Of a stretch of 64,000 bases of DNA, positions 35,018-43,992 are shown one piece after another. Source of the DNA: Streptomyces sp. NBC_01689 (GTDB lineage: Bacteria > Actinomycetota > Actinomycetes > Streptomycetales > Streptomycetaceae); NCBI RefSeq assembly GCF_036250675.1, contig NZ_CP109592.1, positions 9,548,001-9,612,000 on the forward strand, read 5' to 3'. The notes under the pieces were generated by a model. That model worked only from the letters and a program-made list of their open reading frames with translations. It was not told the origin of the DNA and made no database searches. A program made the translations under genes and the position numbers. The stretch's first letter is position 1, and each line of letters starts with the position of its first letter.

Positions 35018-36218
35018 GCGGCCCGCCCCGACCTGCCCCGCCCCCGCCCCGGCCCGCCCCCGCCCCGGCCCGCCCCCGCCCCGGCCCGCCCCCGTCCCGT
35101 CCCGCCCCCGTCCCGTCCCGGCCCGGCCCGTCCGGGCCGCCGGGTGGGTGGGTCGGGTCCGGGCGGCGCGGCGGGTCGCGCGGCGGGCTGAGGCGGGGCC
35201 TGCGGGTGGGGGGTGTGCGGGGGCTGGGGCGGTGGCCGGTGTCGTGGTGGGCGGCGCCGGCCTGTCGGCGTGTGGTGGGGCCGGTGTGTCCGCTCCGGCT
35301 GGGTGACCGGCAGCGCGGAGTGCCGGGGGCAGGGGTGCCGGGGTGCCGGGGTGGGCCGGTGGTGGCCGGTCGCGGAGGAGTGGGCGGTCGTACGGGGCTT
35401 TGTGGTGCGGGCCGTTGGGGAGAGCCGGGGTGGGGCTGGCCGCGGCAAGGGCGTGGTCCTGGCCGTCCCCGTGCACCGGACCGTCGTGCACCGGACCGTC
35501 GTGCACCGGACCGTCGTGCACTGCACCGTCGTGTACCGGACCGTCGTGCACTGCACCGTCGTGCACCGGACGGCCGGGTGCCGGACTGGGAGGCGTGCCG
35601 CGCGGGCCGGGACGCAGAAGCCTGCCGGCCCCGGTACCGCCGGCTGTGGCCCGGCGGCGGTACCGGGCGGCCGGATGCTTCGGCGCCCCCTTCCACCGCC
35701 CCCTGCGTGAATCCGGCATGGAGCCGCCTTCCCGGCGTGCTCGTGAGGCCTCTGCCCGGCCCCGCGGTGCGCCCGCGGAACGACCCTGGACAGGCCGGCC
35801 GGTGAGGCGGTGGCCGGGGTGGGGGTGGCATGGGCCGGTCGTGGGTGGGTTCGTCGTGGGGGTGGCGAGGGTGGCGGGGTGGTTGGCGGGGCGGGCGGCG
35901 GGTGTGTGGGTGCTGCGGCGGGCCGGGCTGCCGGGGGGTGTGGCGTGCCGCCGTGTCCGGGGGTGGGTGCTGGTGTGGGGTGGTGGGTGGCTGGAGGGGG
36001 TGGGTGTGCTGGGGGGTGTGCGGGTGTGGTGGTTCGGGGCCGGGGGCGGGGACCGGTTGAATCCGGACTTCCGGTTGGGTGGGTGTGCGGGGTGGTGGGC
36101 GGGGGGCGGAGGGGTTGTCCGTCCCGGTGAGGGGGTGGTCGGGGCGGGGTGGTGCGGGGGTGTGCGGGGGCGGGGTTTTGAGCCGGGGCGGGATGGTGGC
36201 GGGGGCGCCGCCCTTGTG
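35018..36218. other. 1.2-kb repeat-rich non-coding region
   Basis: The first 110 nt after the P450 stop are C-rich repeats of CCCCGCC/CCCGTCC type, in sharp contrast with the G-rich coding strand before it. The rest is G-rich. No frame has a recognisable product. A 15-bp tandem array lies at 35471-35571. Confidence 0.5.
35471..35571. repeat. 15-bp tandem repeat array
   Basis: Nearly seven units of GTGCACCGGACCGTC, two of them with the variant GTGCACTGCACCGTC. Non-coding as far as can be seen. Confidence 0.9.
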
Positions 36219-36244
36219 AAAATACGGACTACCTGGTTTGGTTT
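36219..36244. promoter_or_regulatory. ARE-like operator upstream of the first receptor gene
   Basis: AATACGGACTACCTGGTTTG within a 26-bp stretch flanked by AA and GTTT matches the ARE consensus. It ends 58 nt upstream of the receptor start, consistent with autorepression. Confidence 0.65.
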
Positions 36245-36302
36245 GGAGTGGTTGCAAGGAAAACATCTTGCGATGGAGTGAGGAACGATCACTGGAGGGT
36301 TC

Positions 36303-36992
36303 GTGGTGCGGCAGGAGCGTGCGATTCGCACCCGGCGGGCGATTTTGAATGCGGCGGCGTCGGTTTTCGACGAGCGCGGGTATGAGGCCGCCACGATCGG
36401 TGAGGTGCTGACCCGGGCGGGTGTGACCAAGGGGGCCCTGTACTTCCATTTCCCCTCGAAGCAGGCGCTGGCGGAGGGGGTGCTGGCCGAGCAGTTCTCG
36501 GGGTTCGTGCTGGCGCCCCGGGCGAGCAAGCTGCAGGAGCTGGTGGACATGGGGCTGGCGCTGGCGTACCGGATGCGCCGTAACCCGGTGGTCAGCGCGT
36601 CGGCGAGACTTTCGCTGGGCCAGGAGATGGGTGCGATCTTCGGCACCTGGACGATCACGACCTGGCTGGATGCGACGGAGAAGGTGCTGCGCGAGGCGCG
36701 GGAGCAGGGTGAGCTGCTGCCGCATGTGGATCCGGCGGAGAGTGCGTGGCTGTTCTCGGCGGCGTGGACGGGTGTGCAGGTCTACTCCCACACGCTGGCG
36801 GGCCGGGAGGATCTGGAGCGGCGGGTCTCCTCGCTGTTCGAGCATCTGCTGCCGAGCATCGCGGTGCCGGCGGTGCTCGGAAAGCTGGTCATCGACCCGG
36901 CCCGGGCCGCCGAGGTCGCCGCCGAGGGCGAACGGCTGGCCGCCGAGGCGGGAGAGCTGGGCGACCTCGACGAGGTCGCCGCTCCCGCCTGA
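36303..36992 (+). CDS. TetR-family gamma-butyrolactone receptor (ArpA/ScbR-like)
   Basis: A 229-residue regulator. The N-terminal HTH (about 8-52) reads RAIRTRRAILNAAASVFDERGYEAATIGEVL and GVTKGALYFHFPSKQALAEGVL, the ArpA/ScbR signature. The ligand domain includes WTITTWLDATEKVL with the Trp conserved in gamma-butyrolactone receptors (GTWTITTW). It should repress ARE-bearing promoters until it binds the lactone made by the AfsA-like enzyme. The start is GTG 36303 or 36306 after GGAGGG. The likely targets visible here are its own gene, afsA-like, the second receptor and the SARP at 39705. Confidence 0.9.
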   Translation: MVRQERAIRTRRAILNAAASVFDERGYEAATIGEVLTRAGVTKGALYFHFPSKQALAEGVLAEQFSGFVLAPRASKLQELVDMGLALAYRMRRNPVVSASARLSLGQEMGAIFGTWTITTWLDATEKVLREAREQGELLPHVDPAESAWLFSAAWTGVQVYSHTLAGREDLERRVSSLFEHLLPSIAVPAVLGKLVIDPARAAEVAAEGERLAAEAGELGDLDEVAAPA

Positions 36993-37601
36993 CACCACCC
37001 CGCACCCGCCTGGACCCGGGCGGCCCCGCACCGGCAGGGCGGCCCCCGGACCCGGGCGGAACCCCCTGGACCTGGGCGGGACCGTGGACCCGGGCGCGGA
37101 TCTGTCCGGGCGGTGCTGTCCGGGCCGGCCCGGCGTGCGGGCTTCGCCCGTCCGTGGACGGGGCGTTGTGCGGATCCGCCGGCGTCGCGGGCGTTGTGGG
37201 TGTGCAGGCCGGCGGGTCCGCGCGGTGGCGGGCGGCTCCGGGCGGGCGCGAGCGGGTGTCGGGTGCCGCTGTGGAGTGTGTCGGCAGGCCGTGGTCCGGA
37301 CCGGGACCGGAGCCCCGGCCAGGTCAGGGGCAGGGTCCGGACCAGGTCGGGGCGGGGTGCGGCTTCGGGCGGCCTGAGCGGACTGCCGGCCTGACGGTTC
37401 TGTCCGTGCCGGTGGTCTCCTCGGGGTCTTTTCTGGTGGCCGGTGCGGGCGGCTTGTCGCGGGGCGTCGGGTCGCGGGCGGTTTCCGGGTCGGCCGGGCG
37501 GTGGCCTGAGGGTGGGGCGTGGCCGGGGGTCCTCGGGTGGTGGTGCTGGTGGCGGGTGGTCTGTGCGGTGCGGCCGGGTGCTGGAGGGACACCCGGACAG
37601 T
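36993..37601. other. Intergenic region between the two receptor genes
   Basis: About 600 nt without a recognisable gene; composition moves from C-rich to G-rich. Open frames on both strands are low-complexity extensions. Only the ARE-like site at its right edge stands out. Confidence 0.5.
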
Positions 37602-37627
37602 GAAACATACCGCGCATGCGGTTTGAT
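37602..37627. promoter_or_regulatory. ARE-like operator upstream of the second receptor gene
   Basis: AAACATACCGCGCATGCGGTTT is an excellent ARE match and a near-perfect palindrome around GCGCATGC. It ends 72 nt before the ATG at 37699. Confidence 0.75.
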
Positions 37628-37698
37628 AGGGTGTGGCCTCGGAGTGCCCGGGGGTGTCCGTCGTGGCGGCGGCCGGTGCGGGCCCGGGAGGAGGCGGG

Positions 37699-38454
37699 AT
37701 GGTCAAGCAGGTTCGGGCGGCACGTACGCGTCAGGCCCTGGTCCGGGCGGCGGCCGAGGTGTTCGCCGATGACGGGTACGCCCTCGCCTCGCTGCCGGCG
37801 ATCAGCCGGCGGGCCGGGGTGAGTACCGGGGCGCTGCATTTCCATTTCCCGAGCAAGGATCTGCTGGCCCGTGAGGTGGAGGCGGCGGCCACGGTCTCGC
37901 TGCAGAGGCTGGCCGCGCGGCAGGACGTGCCGGCGGCGCGGCAGGACGTGTCGGCGGCGCGGCAGGACGTGTCGGCGGCGCGTGCGCCGGGTGCTCCCGG
38001 CGGATCCGCCCGGCCCGGCCCGGCCGCACCTCCCGCCGGGCCTCCGTCGGGGGGTGCGGCGCTGCGGTTGCTGGTGGACGTCAGCCGGGATCTGGTGCTG
38101 GCACTGTCGGCGGATCCGGTCCTGCGGGCCGGGTTCGGACTGGGCGGTGATCCCTCGCGCAAGGGCGGTGAGGGGCCGGGCCGGTGGTGGAACGAGTGGG
38201 TGCACGCCCTGCTGCGCGAGGCCCACGGTGCGGGCGAACTGGCCGAGGGGGTCTCCCCGGAGGCGGCCGCGGTGGCCGTGGTCGCCGCGACCCTGGGACT
38301 GGCCGGCCTCGCCTCCCGCCACCGTCTCCACTTCTCCCCGCACCTGGTCGAACAGTTCTGGGCCCTGCTGCTGCCCGGCCTCGCCGCGCGTCCGCCCCGG
38401 CGCCCGGCCCGGCCGGGCATATCCGCCGCCGAGAGCGGCCCCGCCCCCCGCTGA
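37699..38454 (+). CDS. TetR-family receptor homologue (pseudo-receptor type)
   Basis: A 251-residue TetR protein. The HTH reads RAARTRQALVRAAAEVFADDGYALASLPAISRRAGVSTGALHFHFPSKDLL. The ligand domain is interrupted after about residue 70 by three 7-residue repeats (RQDVSAA type) and a Pro/Gly-rich stretch to about residue 115, and the WTxTTW-like ligand Trp of true receptors is replaced by a GRWWNEWVHALLREAH context. It therefore resembles ScbR2/BarZ-type pseudo-receptors that often bind antibiotics rather than butyrolactones; this role is inferred. GGAGGAGG precedes the ATG at 37699. It has an ARE-like operator upstream, so the first receptor probably controls it. Confidence 0.82.
   Translation: MVKQVRAARTRQALVRAAAEVFADDGYALASLPAISRRAGVSTGALHFHFPSKDLLAREVEAAATVSLQRLAARQDVPAARQDVSAARQDVSAARAPGAPGGSARPGPAAPPAGPPSGGAALRLLVDVSRDLVLALSADPVLRAGFGLGGDPSRKGGEGPGRWWNEWVHALLREAHGAGELAEGVSPEAAAVAVVAATLGLAGLASRHRLHFSPHLVEQFWALLLPGLAARPPRRPARPGISAAESGPAPR
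37915..37977 (+). repeat. 21-bp coding tandem repeat in the second receptor
   Basis: Three near-identical 21-bp units encode ARQDVPA/ARQDVSA copies, directly after the DNA-binding domain. In-frame expansion. Confidence 0.88.
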
Positions 38455-39142
38455 CCAGGCCGCCCCCGACGCCGGGCTGCCGCCCCCAGGGCCGCCCCGG
38501 CGTCCCGCCTTTGCCGGCGCCGCGCCCGGCACCCGCGTCCCGCCGCCGACGGAGGCGGACCGGTCCCGGCGCCGCGCCTTCGCCGGCACCGGTGCCGGGC
38601 CGGTCCCGCCGACCTGGAGACCGCGGGACCGGCCCGGCGTCCCGGGGCTGGGCCGTGTCCGCTCGGGTGGCGGGCCGGTCTCCCGGTGGCGGCCCCGGCC
38701 CCTCCGGCGGTGGGGCCGGGAGGGGGTGTCCTTCACCTGGCGGGTCTTCCTCTCGGCGGCGGACCCGCCCCGCCCGCCCTGCCCTGTCCGGCCCTGTGGT
38801 GAGCCGGCGTGTCTGTCCTGACGGCGGGGCGGGGCCCCTGGCGGCGGACCGGGTGCGTCCTTCGGTGGGTGCGCCCCTTTCCCCGGAGGAGGGGCGGGAA
38901 GTCCCCTTCGCCGGCCGGGGCGGGTCTTGCGGGAGCGGACCGGGCCTGCTGCTGGGCGGGGTCTCGGTGCTGCTCCCGGCGGGGGAGTGCACCCGCACCC
39001 GGGTAAACAGACCGCATGGTTCGGCAATGGAGAGGTCAAGTCGGATGGGGAATGGTCCCGGAGGACCGGTGTTCGGCCTGGCCGGGGCGTTGTGCGGCAA
39101 AAGTCGGGTTCCCTGGAGGGGATCTCGAGTGCCGACGGAGAG
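38455..39142. other. Intergenic region, no gene seen
   Basis: About 690 nt after the second receptor; the frames on both strands are low-complexity Pro/Gly/Arg. A weak ARE-like string (AAACAGACCGCATGGTTCGG) lies at 39005-39024. Confidence 0.45.
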
Positions 39143-39165
39143 AAAACACGACGACCGGTTTGAGA
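39143..39165. promoter_or_regulatory. ARE-like operator abutting the SARP promoter
   Basis: AACACGACGACCGGTTTGAG, preceded by AA, matches the ARE consensus and touches the -35 hexamer at 39166. A bound receptor would block RNA polymerase, the arrangement known for receptor control of SARP genes. Confidence 0.65.
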
Positions 39166-39194
39166 TTGACATACCGTCCATGCTGTTTTTTACT
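39166..39194 (+). promoter_or_regulatory. Promoter upstream of the first SARP gene
   Basis: TTGACA (39166-39171), a 17-bp spacer and TTTACT (39189-39194). The same layout with shared spacer bases (ATGC/CTGTTT) occurs before the paralogous SARP at 52602, so the two promoters are related by descent. Confidence 0.65.
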
Positions 39195-39704
39195 CGGGTG
39201 TGCCGGGGAAGTGCGACGGCGGCCGGACCGCCTCCCGGACAGCAAGTCCCGGCCGGACAGGGCCGGCTGACGGGCCGGCAGCACGGCCGGCCGGCACACC
39301 TGGAGACGGGCGGGCCGGCTGCCGTGCGGCCGGTCGGCGGCCGGTCTGCGGGCCGGCGGTATCCCGGGGCCCGAGGGCCTGGGGGTCCGAGGGCCTGGGG
39401 GTCCGAGGGCCTGGGGGTCCGAGGGCCCGGGGGTCCGGGGGTCCGGGGGTCCGGGGTCTGGAGCCGGCGGGTGCGCGGGCCTGGCGGCCGGTGTGGAGAC
39501 GCGACGCCGGCCCGGCGGGTTCGTGCCCGGTGGCCCGGTGGCCCGGTGGCTTGGCGGGTTCGGGGCCTGGCGGGTTCGGGCGGGCCGGCTGGTGTGATGG
39601 GCCGGCCTGCGGGCCGGGTGGTGCGGCAGGGCGACGGGGACGCGGTGGCTGGTGCGTGGTTCCCGGGGTCTGGCAGATGGCAGCGGACGGACAGGGGAGA
39701 CGGC
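39195..39704 (+). other. 510-nt leader of the first SARP gene, probably expanded
   Basis: In the paralogue at 52602 only 38 nt separate the -10 box from the start codon. Here the distance is 510 nt, although the first bases after the -10 and the last 25 nt before the GTG resemble the paralogue. The interior holds a 16-bp repeat array and further Gly/Cys-type triplet runs, with no gene. Confidence 0.55.
39373..39456. repeat. 16-bp tandem repeat array in the SARP leader
   Basis: Three exact units of GAGGGCCTGGGGGTCC, a fourth variant unit, then GGGGGTCC half-units. G-rich on the coding strand. Confidence 0.88.
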
Positions 39705-40577
39705 GTGGACACCGACATACTCGGCACACTTGCTGTGCGGGAGAAGGGCATCTCGATCACCCCGACCGCTCCCAAGCCGCGTCAGGTGCTGGCCCTGCTG
39801 GTCCTGCACGCCGACCAGATGGTGCCGGTGGGGATGCTGAGCGAGGAACTGTGGGGCGCGCGGCCGCCGCGCAGTGCGCGGCCCACCCTGCAGACGTACA
39901 TCCTGCAGCTGCGTGAGCTGATCACCGCGGCGCTGGAGAAGGATCCCGGCGGGCACCGTACGGCCAAGGACGTGCTGCTGACCGTGCCCGGGGGGTATCT
40001 CCTCAAGAGCGGTGAGGGCAGCAGCGACGTGCGGGAGTTCGAACGGCTGGCGGGGCTGGGCTACCGGGCGATGGACACGGCGGACTTCCCCGAGGCGGCC
40101 CGGCACCTGCGGGCCGCGCTCGCACTGTGGAGCGGGCCGCCGCTGGCCGACGTGCAGGCAGGCCCGCACCTGGCCACCCAGGTCAAACGGCTGGAGGAGA
40201 GCCGGCTGTGCGCGCTGGACCAGCGCATCGAGGCCGATCTGCGCCTGGGCCGCCACCGTGAACTGCTCGCCGAACTGACCGTGCTGGTCAGCCGGTATCC
40301 CACCCACGAGAGTCTGTGCGGGCAGTACATGCTGGCCCTGTACCGCTCGGGGCGCCGGGGCGAGGCCCTGGACGCCTACCAGCGGCTGCGCGCGACCCTG
40401 GTCCGCGGTCTGGGCCTGGAGCCGTCGGCGGCACTGGGCAAGCTGCAGCGTTCCATCCTGATGGCCCGGCCCGACGGCTCACCCGCCGCGGCAGCGGCCA
40501 CCACCGCACCCGCTGCGGGGCCGGGGACAAGTCCCGGTGCGGCCGGCAGCGGGCGGCTCGCCGCCCCCGTCGGCTGA
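39705..40577 (+). CDS. SARP-family transcriptional activator
   Basis: A 290-residue SARP: an OmpR-like winged helix (about 1-95, KPRQVLALLVLHADQMVPVGMLSEELWG and ARPTLQTYILQLREL) and a BTAD domain (about 100-250, EFERLAGLGYRAMDTADF and RLCALDQRIEADLRLGRHRELLAELTVLVSRYPTHESL). There is no ATPase domain. SARPs activate biosynthetic promoters through direct repeats. The GTG at 39705 follows CAGGGGAGACGGC, shared almost base for base with the paralogue at 52602. An ARE overlaps its promoter, placing it directly under receptor control. The alanine-rich C-terminal tail (about 255-290) is unconserved. Confidence 0.88.
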   Translation: MDTDILGTLAVREKGISITPTAPKPRQVLALLVLHADQMVPVGMLSEELWGARPPRSARPTLQTYILQLRELITAALEKDPGGHRTAKDVLLTVPGGYLLKSGEGSSDVREFERLAGLGYRAMDTADFPEAARHLRAALALWSGPPLADVQAGPHLATQVKRLEESRLCALDQRIEADLRLGRHRELLAELTVLVSRYPTHESLCGQYMLALYRSGRRGEALDAYQRLRATLVRGLGLEPSAALGKLQRSILMARPDGSPAAAAATTAPAAGPGTSPGAAGSGRLAAPVG

Positions 40578-41402
40578 CCACCCCGCCCCCACGCCCCGCG
40601 AGGCCCAGCAGGCGCCCAACAGATTCAACAGGCCCCGCCTCCCACGGCCTTCCGGTCTTCGGCCCGTTCCCCGGCGCCCGTTCCGGACCCGCCGCTTCCT
40701 CCCCGCGCGGGCCCCGGGCTCGGGGGTACGGACCGGACCGCCCGGACGGCCCGGACCGCCCACGCGTCACCTCGCGTCGGCGGTCCGGGCCGTCCGGCAC
40801 CCGGGATCCGACCTCCGCGGGCACGACCTTCAGGCCCCGACCTCAGGGCTTCGGCCTCCGGCCCTCCGGGGCTCGGCCTTCGGGGGTACGGAGGGCGGGG
40901 CCCGGTCCCAGCAGGACCTGGCCGGGGCACCACGCCGGAGGACCCGACACGGCGTCAGGGGTCAGGGGTCAGGCGGGAGGCGTGAGGGGGTGTGCGGCGC
41001 GGGGCGAGGTGAAGGCCGTCTTCCCGGGGTCGGTCACACCGGGCCGTGCCGGGTGTGCTGGGTGAAATCCAGTCCCGGGCAAGCGGGTTGGCCCCGCCGC
41101 CCCTGCTCCCGCCGCACCTCGTGCATGCCGTGCGCCTGGTACCTGCCGTGCACGCCGTACCGGTTGCCGGTACAGGCCCGCGTACCCCCGTACGGGCCGA
41201 CGGGCCGCGTACCCCCGTACGGACCGGCCGGGAGCCGGGAGCCGGGAGCCGGGAGCCGGGAGCCGGGCGGTAGGCGGTGGCATCAGGCCGGTGGTGGGCG
41301 GGGTGGGGCGGGGGAGTTGGGTGTGGGGGAGTCGGGGCGGGCGCGAGGCGGGCTCGAGTGGGGCGGGGCAGGGTGGGGGTGTCCGCGGGAGGAGGCGCAG
41401 GG
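40578..41402. other. 825-nt intergenic region with short repeats
   Basis: No convincing gene; the frames are Pro/Arg/Gly-rich. It holds a repeated CGTACCCCCGTACGG palindromic string (about 41185-41222) and a 7-bp tandem array at 41228-41267. A promoter for the downstream biosynthetic genes presumably lies here, but no clear -35/-10 was recognised. Confidence 0.45.
41228..41267. repeat. 7-bp tandem repeat
   Basis: Five to six units of CCGGGAG upstream of the aromatase/cyclase gene; possible slippage site. Confidence 0.85.
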
Positions 41403-42380
41403 ATGTCGTCGCGCGTGCACGCCGGTGAGGACGCCGTGGAGGTGGCCGCTCCGGCCGGTGTGGTCTACGGGCTGCTGGCCGATGCCGTGCGCTGGCCGGT
41501 GTTCCTGCCGTCCCTCGTGCATGTCGAGCGGCTGGACTTCGACGGGACGCGGGAACGGCTGCTGGTGTGGGAGGCGGCCGCGCAGCCTGGCGCGCCGGGC
41601 GGTCACGTCCGTTCCCGGCACACCCGGCGGGTGCTGCGGCCGCACGAGCGCAGTGTCGTCTTCGAGGAGGAGGACCAGGCCCGCCCTGGCCTGGTCACCT
41701 CGGGGGTGTGGACGGTGCGCCCGGCGGGAGAGGACCGGTGCGTGCTGGGCCTGTGCGAGGAACGGGTGCTGCCCCTGCTGCCGGCCGCCGGTGACAGCCG
41801 CGTGCGGGACGAGGACACCGGCGGCGTACGGCGCCGGCTCGGGGAGGTCCGTGCGGCGGCCGAGCGGTGGGAGGAACTCGACGGACTGCTGCTGTCCTTC
41901 GAGGACCGGATCCGTGTCGAGGGCCCCGCCGAGCTGGTCTACGACTTCCTCTACCGGGTCGAGGACTGGGAGGAACGGCTGCCGCACGTCGAGGGGGCCC
42001 GGGTGCGTGAGGACTCGCCCGGTGTCCAGGTGGTGCTGGTGGACACCTGCGCCCCGGAGGGCGGCGCGGGCCTCACCACCGGGGCGGTACGGCTGTGTTT
42101 CCCGCACGCCGGGCGGATCGTCTACAAGGAGACGCTGCTGCCCCCGCTGCTCGCCGCGCACAGCGGCGAGTGGTCCCTGCTGCCGGACGCCGTGGGGGTG
42201 ACGGTCGTCGCCGCCCACCGGGTGATGCTCCGGCCGGACGCCGTCGCCCGTGAACTCGGCGCCGGCACCAGCCTGCTGGAGGCCCGCCGGCAGGTGCACG
42301 GCCGGCTGTCCCGGGCCGACCGGCAGGCCCTGGGCCTGGCCAAGTGGCACGCGGAGAGCACCGTGCGCCGTCTGCGATGA
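41403..42380 (+). CDS. Didomain aromatase/cyclase (SRPBCC fold)
   Basis: A 325-residue protein with two helix-grip domains, about residues 1-150 (VEVAAPAGVVYGLLADAVRWPVFLPSLVHVERLDFDG) and 160-325 (IRVEGPAELVYDFLYRVEDWEERLPHVEGARVRED). This is the layout of type II polyketide aromatase/cyclases that fold and dehydrate the first ring of a poly-beta-ketone chain. GGGAGGAGG precedes the ATG at 41403. It is the first gene of a run in which the next gene starts 22 nt after its stop. No ketosynthase/chain-length-factor pair is in the window, so its substrate source is unclear. Confidence 0.85.
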   Translation: MSSRVHAGEDAVEVAAPAGVVYGLLADAVRWPVFLPSLVHVERLDFDGTRERLLVWEAAAQPGAPGGHVRSRHTRRVLRPHERSVVFEEEDQARPGLVTSGVWTVRPAGEDRCVLGLCEERVLPLLPAAGDSRVRDEDTGGVRRRLGEVRAAAERWEELDGLLLSFEDRIRVEGPAELVYDFLYRVEDWEERLPHVEGARVREDSPGVQVVLVDTCAPEGGAGLTTGAVRLCFPHAGRIVYKETLLPPLLAAHSGEWSLLPDAVGVTVVAAHRVMLRPDAVARELGAGTSLLEARRQVHGRLSRADRQALGLAKWHAESTVRRLR

Positions 42381-42402
42381 ACAGATGAACAGGAGGCCGT
42401 CG

Positions 42403-43992
42403 ATGGCCGTCACCCGTCCCGCCCCCCGCCCCGTTCCCGCCGTGCTCCCGCCCGCCCCGCCCCCCGACCACAGCAGCGGCGGCGGTAATCGCCGCGCCGA
42501 CAGCCGCACCAGCGGCGGCAGGGGCAGAGACAGCCGCGGGGGCGGTGGTGCGGCGGTGCCCGGGGCCGGCGGGGCTCTGGCGCACCGTTATGCCGCGCTG
42601 CCCCCGCCCCTGGAGGTGGCACTCGCCGCGCTGCGTCTGGAGGCCCTGCTCGGTGACCCCCGGGATGCCGCCAACCCCTACGGCCTGGCCGCCCTGACCA
42701 CCCGCACCGCCCCCACCGCCCGTATCACCGGCCGCGGGCCGGACAGTGGCAGGGCGGACGGCGGCGGTGGGGAGGAGCGGGCCGGGCTGCTGGCCGCGGC
42801 GGGCCTCGGCCGGATACCGGCGGCCGACCAGCTGGCGCGTGCCCTGCGGCCGGTCCTGCGCCGGGACGTGGCGCTGGGACACGCCTGCGCCACGGCCGCC
42901 GGACCCTGCCCGGTGCCCGCCGCGCTGCGGGGCCCGGTCGCGCTGCTGGCCGTCACCGGCAGCCTCCTGCGCCAGGCCGCGCGGATCGTCGACGGCCGCT
43001 GCCGCAGCGAGCCGGCCCTGCGGCAGTGGCGGCCCGTGCTCGCCGCCGCCTTCGCCGACCTGCTGGCCTGCGAGAGCCTGACCAGCGTGGCACTGCGCCG
43101 CCCGGCGGCGCGCCCGGTGCCCGGCGGCCTGCTGCCCGCGGTCGCCGGCTACGTGGTGCCCACGGTGGCGGCCGACGTACTGGCCCGGCTCGAACTGGTC
43201 CTGACCGAATGCGGCCACGGACCGGCCGGCCCCGAGGGCCGCATGCTGGCGAAACTCGCCCGCGACCTGCCCGCGGCCGGGGTGGACGCGGCGGGTGCCA
43301 CAGCCTGGCAGACCCACCTGGTACGGGCTCTGCCCACGCTGGCCCAAAGCCCCCGCACTCCGTACCTCCGGCACCCTGCCGCCCCGCCCGCCCTGCCCGC
43401 CCTGTTCCGGCTCGCCGACCCCCACCCCGCACCCGCACCCGGCACCGATCAGCAGGACCCGCAGCACCGGAACGGGCAGAACGAGCAGACCCCGGACGGG
43501 CCCGACGGATACGACGGGCAGGGCCCAGACGGGCGGGACGGGCCTGACGAGGAGGGGGACGGGGTGGTGCTGGCCGGGCTGGTGCGGGGGGCCGCCCGGC
43601 CGGTGGACGGTGCGGGGGACACGGTGCGGGCGGCGCTGGCCGCGGTGGCCCGGCGGCTGCTGAGCGAACACCGCGCGCTGCGCCGTGTGTGCCGCACGGC
43701 GGGCCGGGACGGTTCCGAGGGCGCGGCCGCACGGGCGCTGGCGGACCGTCAGGCACTGTTGTGGCTGGCGGCCGCCGTGCTCGGGGTCCAGGAGGCCGCG
43801 GACGACGGGCGCGGACTGTTCCTGGGCGGCCCGCACTGGACGCTGCTGGCCCTGTCGGGCATCACCGAACGGCTCGGGGTGCCGCTGCCCGGACCGGCCG
43901 CCGACCCGCGCGAGCAGGTCTGGGCGGAACTCGCCGACCGGGTCCGGCACGGCGTGGACTGCGACATCTACGCCACCCGGCTGCTGTGGTGA
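42403..43992 (+). CDS. Acyl-CoA-dehydrogenase-like helical protein
   Basis: A 529-residue, largely alpha-helical protein. Residues 1-65 are Pro/Gly/Arg-rich and unconserved. Segments such as VLAAAFADLLACESLTSVALRR, YVVPTVAADVLARLELVL and LARDLPAAGVDAAGATAWQTHL resemble the C-terminal helical part of acyl-CoA-dehydrogenase-like proteins found with AMP-ligases and carrier proteins in actinomycete clusters. FAD-binding and catalytic residues could not be located, so this is a weak family call. A Gln/Asp/Gly-rich insert of about 35 residues interrupts it near residue 350-380. The ATG at 42403 has AGGAGG six bases upstream; the ATG at 42385 lacks one. Its stop overlaps the next GTG. Confidence 0.45.
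   Translation: MAVTRPAPRPVPAVLPPAPPPDHSSGGGNRRADSRTSGGRGRDSRGGGGAAVPGAGGALAHRYAALPPPLEVALAALRLEALLGDPRDAANPYGLAALTTRTAPTARITGRGPDSGRADGGGGEERAGLLAAAGLGRIPAADQLARALRPVLRRDVALGHACATAAGPCPVPAALRGPVALLAVTGSLLRQAARIVDGRCRSEPALRQWRPVLAAAFADLLACESLTSVALRRPAARPVPGGLLPAVAGYVVPTVAADVLARLELVLTECGHGPAGPEGRMLAKLARDLPAAGVDAAGATAWQTHLVRALPTLAQSPRTPYLRHPAAPPALPALFRLADPHPAPAPGTDQQDPQHRNGQNEQTPDGPDGYDGQGPDGRDGPDEEGDGVVLAGLVRGAARPVDGAGDTVRAALAAVARRLLSEHRALRRVCRTAGRDGSEGAAARALADRQALLWLAAAVLGVQEAADDGRGLFLGGPHWTLLALSGITERLGVPLPGPAADPREQVWAELADRVRHGVDCDIYATRLLW

Noticed and set aside
35471..35571. CRISPR-like short repeats
   Set aside because: Units are contiguous 15-bp copies without unique spacers, and no cas gene is present.
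35343..36281. Plus-strand frame with CTGPS repeats
   Set aside because: It arises from a 15-bp DNA repeat and has no family signature; frames on the opposite strand are equally open.
31495..37706. Several very long minus-strand frames (up to 1610 codons)
   Set aside because: They are Pro/Thr/Arg low-complexity translations of the G-rich strand and run antisense to the P450 and receptor genes; no domain appears.
42250..42402. Upstream extension of the ACAD-like gene
   Set aside because: It overlaps the aromatase/cyclase coding region; the AGGAGG-preceded ATG at 42403 is better.
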